Assembly: GCA_032433595.1 (NCBI GenBank) | Contig: JASWJB010000017.1 | Coordinates: 205,986-269,985, forward strand | Direction: 5' to 3' | Origin: Conoideocrella luteorostrata | Lineage: Eukaryota > Ascomycota > Sordariomycetes > Hypocreales > Clavicipitaceae | DNA length: 64,000 bases | Part shown: piece after piece, positions 60,502 to 64,000 of the stretch | Position numbering within the stretch: position 1 is the stretch's first letter | Layout of the letters: the number at the start of each line of letters is the position of its first letter | Notes under the pieces: model-generated | The model's input: the letters and a program-made list of their open reading frames with translations, nothing else | Databases searched by the model: none | What the model was told of the DNA's origin: nothing | Position numbers and translations under genes: made by a program

Positions 60502-60907
60502 CTAAAAGCCTTGACTTGTCATGGCTTTCTCGACTGTTGCCAGCACTTCTACTGCTGTACCATATTTGTAGTTCCACCAGCCGTCAATCACCTCCACCGC
60601 TGATCCGTGACAGGTTTGGAAACTTTCTTTCCTTGAACAGCTTGTTAGCTTTCTCTTAAAACTCAAACCTAGCCATATCGACCGGAGTTGAGCTATTAAG
60701 ATAAAGCTAGTGTCCAATTGGGATTGTGTAGAGGATTGACCACAAGCTAAAAATATCTGTACCGGGTGATGATTCATACGCCAGCCGAGGGCCAAAAATA
60801 AGGATCATCAGGCAAGTGTCCACCGTCCGATCTTAATACCTCGTAAAAGGACCCTTTAAGGAATGCACGCGATAGCTATCGAGTCGTAAATCGGAGTGGA
60901 TAACATC
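60502..60907 (-). pseudogene. remnant of a fungal kinase-like gene
   Basis: On the minus strand, VIHSDLRLDSYRV (near 60868-60906) resembles a kinase catalytic loop. It is followed by an AYESSPGTDIFSLWSILYTI segment like the subdomain IX region, then KANKLFKERKFPNLSRISGG and finally VIDGWWNYKYGTAVEVL. These are the ordered landmarks of a common fungal kinase-like family. A TAA at 60656-60658 and at least one frame change before VIDGWW interrupt it. The N-lobe is missing. Confidence 0.6.
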
Positions 60908-61330
60908 ACTTTCAACCTCCCGCTGCTTTAGAGATTTCTCTAAGACCACCAAAGAAAAAGAGCGTAGCACTGGCTAGAGCGGTCCACCTAGCGGTAGTAG
61001 CCAACTGAACGGAGTAGTACTTTTCATGGGCCAATAATCAGTGGATTGCCGTCAGACCCAGAAGGAAAGACTAGTGCACTTGCTACATACTCAATAGAAA
61101 CATGTCACGAAGTGAGCAGCTATGGAAGATCTAACCAGTGGAATTGTCCTTGTATTCTAGCCAATTGACGAGGAATTAGACCTCTTCTTTTAGTACAATT
61201 CTATCTATGCATTTGTAATTATCGAATTGATAAGCAGCTTTGAAATCAGCTAATTGTCAGCATATTTGCCACCTTCGTCAGCAGCTTGATAAGCAGCTAA
61301 TTCTCGACAAAACAACTGGCCCGCCGCAAT
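60908..61330. other. intergenic region with dispersed repeat A
   Basis: Contains the third copy of the repeat and GATAAGCAGCT direct repeats (about 61230-61300). No gene is seen. Confidence 0.5.
61103..61202 (+). repeat. dispersed repeat A, copy 3
   Basis: Starts TGTCACGAAGTGAGCAGC and ends CAATTCT. It matches 34097-34196 in the same orientation over 100 bp, including GTGGAATTGTCCTTGTATTC exactly. It lies just downstream of the kinase stop codon at 61331 (minus strand gene). Confidence 0.7.
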
Positions 61331-62923
61331 TCATCCCGTGCGCGCCATCCCCTCGTAGTCCGGCATCGCGTACTTGGTCATCCACTCCGAGCCGAGCACC
61401 TCCTTAACGCTGCAACGTTGCTCCGGCCGATACGCCAGCATCGGCCGCAACATGGCAAGCAGAGCCTCCTTCTCGGCCGGACCCATCGTCTCCATGTTAC
61501 ATCGTCTACGCCCTTCCTGCACAGTGTCCTCGAACTGGTAGTCAAATGTATAGACAGGACTATTATTATCATCGGCTTGGATAGGCTGGCCATCATCTAT
61601 AAAGTCCTTTAAGCGCGCATCCCACTTCGCCCACCATTCATCCGGCAGCTTTCCAAGCGTCTGGACCTGCATCCACGTCGCCGTGTCTTCGGTACACCAG
61701 AACATCTCAAACAAGGATCGCTGGGCAAGGGTGGCCCAGATAGTACATGCAAGGGTCCAGATGTCGCTAGGGAATGACTTGGGCATCGTTGGCTCATATA
61801 TATTCTCCGGTGGGCGAGAGTGCACCGGCGTGTAGCACTTAACCCTATGCTCCTGCGAAGGGCGGTATGTCTCGCCGAAATCAGCGACGACGATGCGGGC
61901 ATCCGATAACGGAAGCTTATTGATTCTTTCCATGGGGAACCAGACTGGTAGAGTGGCGACGGGTGGGACGCCAGGCGGAATCGGCATATTATCAAATGTC
62001 TGGACCGGCTCCAGTTCCGGCTCCCCACAGCGCATCAACAGCTCCTTGTCAGACCAGAGATGAAATCCCTGCGGCATCTTGAGCAGCACGTTGCCGAGAT
62101 GAAGGTCTGGACTCGCTCAAGTAAGTCAGGCAGTCGCGTGGCGGGACGGGACGGTCAATAGCCAAGAAGATACTATGTATATACTAGCTAGCTAGCACTC
62201 ACCTCCGTGGACAAATCCCTTGCCATGCAGGTAATCAACCGTAAAAATTAATTGAGCGGCCATGGCACGCGCAACTGGCAGCATTAGAGGTGCATGGGAT
62301 CCTCTGCGTCTTGCCTCACTCACGCTGCACCGCGCAACGTCAGTGACCAGACACGTATGTGTGCCATGGGGCCCATGGATGCGAAACGTGTTGAGAAGCG
62401 TGGGTATCATGCCTCGCGCCAAGGCGGCGCCGTCGTCGCCGTCGACCTCGGACAGATTCCTCAAGAGGGACAGGTTCTCAAACTCACGCGGGCTGGCGTC
62501 CGCCGTGCAGACTTTGACCGCAACGAGTCGCTGGAGCGCCTCATCACGCGCGAGCCAGACAGTAGAATAGCTGCCGTGGCCGAGCTTATGTAGTATGCGG
62601 TAATGACCCCCAAGACAATCGCCGATGGCCACAAGATGATAACCGCCGGGGCCATATCTGTAAAAGGGTTCCGCATCGTCGATGGCATGGAAGCAGACGC
62701 CTGAGTCCGGGCTAGACGTTCTACACCCTTCTGCGGACTGTGTTGCTGGCTTGCTCATGCTTATGCGGCGATTTGACGAGGGCCAAGGTATAATAGGTTT
62801 GAGCTGAAATGAAGGGCAGCGGAAGCCAGAAGAAGCTGGAGCTGCATGGGGGGCAGATGCAGAAGAAAGAAAACCTTGATAGCGCTGCACAGCCAAAGAT
62901 GCCCTTCTCATAGTCGCCAACAA
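61331..62923 (-). CDS. second SRPK-like protein kinase with HGD motif
   Basis: Two minus-strand exons (62923-62203 and 62106-61331) give 498 residues. The 96-bp intron splits the catalytic Asp codon at the same place as in the kinase at 46489-47802. Motifs are GHGSYSTVW (115-123), Lys137 (VAVKVC), VHGDLHLGN (Asp241, Asn246) and DFG at 316-318. The long N-terminus is Arg/Ala/Ser-rich and could be a targeting sequence; a start at 62758 (MSKPATQ) would remove 55 residues. The conserved intron position and shared HGD loop show common ancestry with the first kinase, though the proteins are diverged. Unlike the adjacent kinase remnant it has no stop or frame break, so it is probably active. Confidence 0.83.
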
Positions 62924-63309
62924 GTTAGGAACTGCAGGCGAGCCTTGATCATGCCCATGGGTGGTGGTGCTATTGGGGAGGAGGAAGAAGGTTGTACGGA
63001 GTACGGAGTAGACAGAAGCAGATTCCAGATGTAACTAGTGAGGTAGTCCAGTTAGTGTGGTGTGGACCTATCATGGCATGGTGCGGCCCCGCGGACTACT
63101 TACGTAAGCAATCGCCGGTTAGGGGCGGCCAATACAGAGGCGCCCGGGCGCGCATTTAATATCGCGCGCCCTGCTGACTAACATTTGCGCGCCCCCCCTG
63201 GTACACACAGTTGCTGACATTTGGGGTTATCGCACGCGCTATTTACAATCGTCACCACTTCCTAGTTACCTACTTACCTGAATACAGAGCCTCCTGTGCC
63301 TCACAATCC
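62924..63309. other. kinase upstream flank with GC-rich patch
   Basis: The kinase promoter side contains GTACGGAGTACGGAGTAG near 62994-63012. A CG-rich patch follows at 63120-63200, with repeated GCGCGCC words and two TGCTGAC...CATTTG units. No gene is seen. Confidence 0.5.
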
Positions 63310-63873
63310 ACCGCGGCTGCCTCCTAAATCTCATGTATACCTCTTCTCTTAGAGAAAGGGTTACCTTTTATCTTAGCTATTACTAAAGCCTTAACTTAAT
63401 TATCTTCTGCCTTGCTCTAATTTAGATACACTATTATCTCCTCCTTTGTTTAGCCTCTAGAGCCTTTCTATATTATATATTACTTACCTATTTATTTCTA
63501 ATTAAGACACTACTTATAGCTTACTTTATTATATTATTAAGGTAAGCCTTTTGCTTTTTAATACTACTAATTAGTTTTAATATTCCTATAGGGCTATATA
63601 TTATACTAAGCTTATTTAGCCTTAATATATCTCTAATAAATAGCCTATAGATTATTATATTTAAGTCCTAGCGCTACTACTATCTTTAATATTACTAAAT
63701 AAAATAAAAGTGTTTACCCTAATACTATATAGATTTCTACTATTAAGTTAATTATAATATAGTTTATAACTTCCCTAACTATAAATATTAAGCTTACTAC
63801 TATATAGTTTACTAATTCCTAAACTATATTTATTTAGTTTACCTTTATTTAGTTTACCTTTATTTAGTTTATC
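63310..63873. repeat. very AT-rich, RIP-like degenerate tract
   Basis: About 560 bp consist almost entirely of TA-rich words with very few CG dinucleotides, ending in a threefold 15-bp tandem repeat TTTATTTAGTTTACC (about 63828-63872). Composition changes abruptly at both sides. This is the pattern expected of a repeat mutated by C-to-T changes. Confidence 0.65.
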
Positions 63874-64000
63874 TGTTACGACCCCATGAAACAGGCCGCC
63901 GGACGGGCCAGCTGTGTGGGTCACCCCAAGCTGAGGACACGGGCACGGAAGATCAGTCGGCCCTGCGTGACAGTGGGGAAGCGCTCACCACTGGTATAAG
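63874..64000 (+). mobile_element. possible 5' end of an LTR retrotransposon (partial)
   Basis: At 63874 the sequence switches from AT-rich to GC-rich and begins TGTTACGACCCCATGAAACA. A TG start with this type of first motif is common in fungal Gypsy LTRs. Only 127 bp are in the window, so no coding region or second LTR can be seen. Confidence 0.4.

Noticed and set aside
1..64000. Secondary-metabolite cluster around the acyltransferase or aconitase
   Set aside because: No polyketide synthase, NRPS, terpene cyclase, prenyltransferase, P450 or MFS transporter is visible in the window.
1..64000. CRISPR array, rRNA operon or bacterial-type operon
   Set aside because: No regularly spaced repeats or rRNA sequence, and the spliced genes show a eukaryotic genome.

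Overview
The window reads as nuclear DNA of a filamentous ascomycete. Genes are interrupted by short introns (about 50 to 116 bp) with GTRAGT-like donors and CTAAC/CTGAC-like branch sites. Products include a Num1/ApsA-type cortical protein, a GPI-anchored GH72 glucanosyltransferase, a homoaconitase (a step of the fungal alpha-aminoadipate lysine route) and fungal SRPK-like kinases. Protein flavour and gene content fit Sordariomycetes, probably Hypocreales; that placement is inference from recollection of families, not from a search.

Layout. 1-4.9 kb is gene-free and holds two perfect copies of the palindrome TACGGAGTACTCCGTA. 4.9-22.5 kb is a conventional core-like block: apsA/NUM1-like gene (+), OTU-domain protein (+), TPMT-like methyltransferase (-), SDR (+), a small unknown protein (-), an NAD(P)-binding epimerase-like protein (-) and a GH72/X8 glucanosyltransferase (-). 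22.5-25.5 kb is empty apart from simple repeats and a perfect hairpin. From 25.5 kb the region becomes accessory in character: long AT-rich deserts (30.6-36.6 kb and 48-52 kb), small inverted-repeat elements, dispersed repeats, decayed genes and isolated metabolic genes. These are a BAHD-like acyltransferase lacking the usual catalytic His, an M43 secreted metalloprotease, a homoaconitase with an exactly duplicated transit-peptide segment, an E2/F-box fusion, a glutamine-synthetase-like ligase, two intact SRPK-like kinases and one kinase remnant, a divergent sugar-acid dehydratase/SDR pair, a secreted GH32 beta-fructofuranosidase and a pseudogenised metallophosphoesterase. The window ends in a very AT-rich tract that looks RIP-mutated, followed abruptly by what may be the start of an LTR retrotransposon.

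How the genes may work together. No PKS, NRPS or terpene synthase backbone is visible, so this is not a classical secondary-metabolite cluster. The most coherent functional group is 52.3-58.6 kb. There the IlvD/Edd dehydratase and an SDR share a 335-bp divergent promoter, and a secreted invertase-type GH32 enzyme lies about 1.4 kb downstream; together they suggest plant-sugar or sugar-acid use. Several introns in the accessory half (GC donor in the homoaconitase; AAG acceptors in the homoaconitase, GH32 gene and phosphoesterase pseudogene) are non-standard and compete with CAG acceptors that would shift the frame. All exon boundaries were derived by hand from splice motifs, frame continuity and family conservation.
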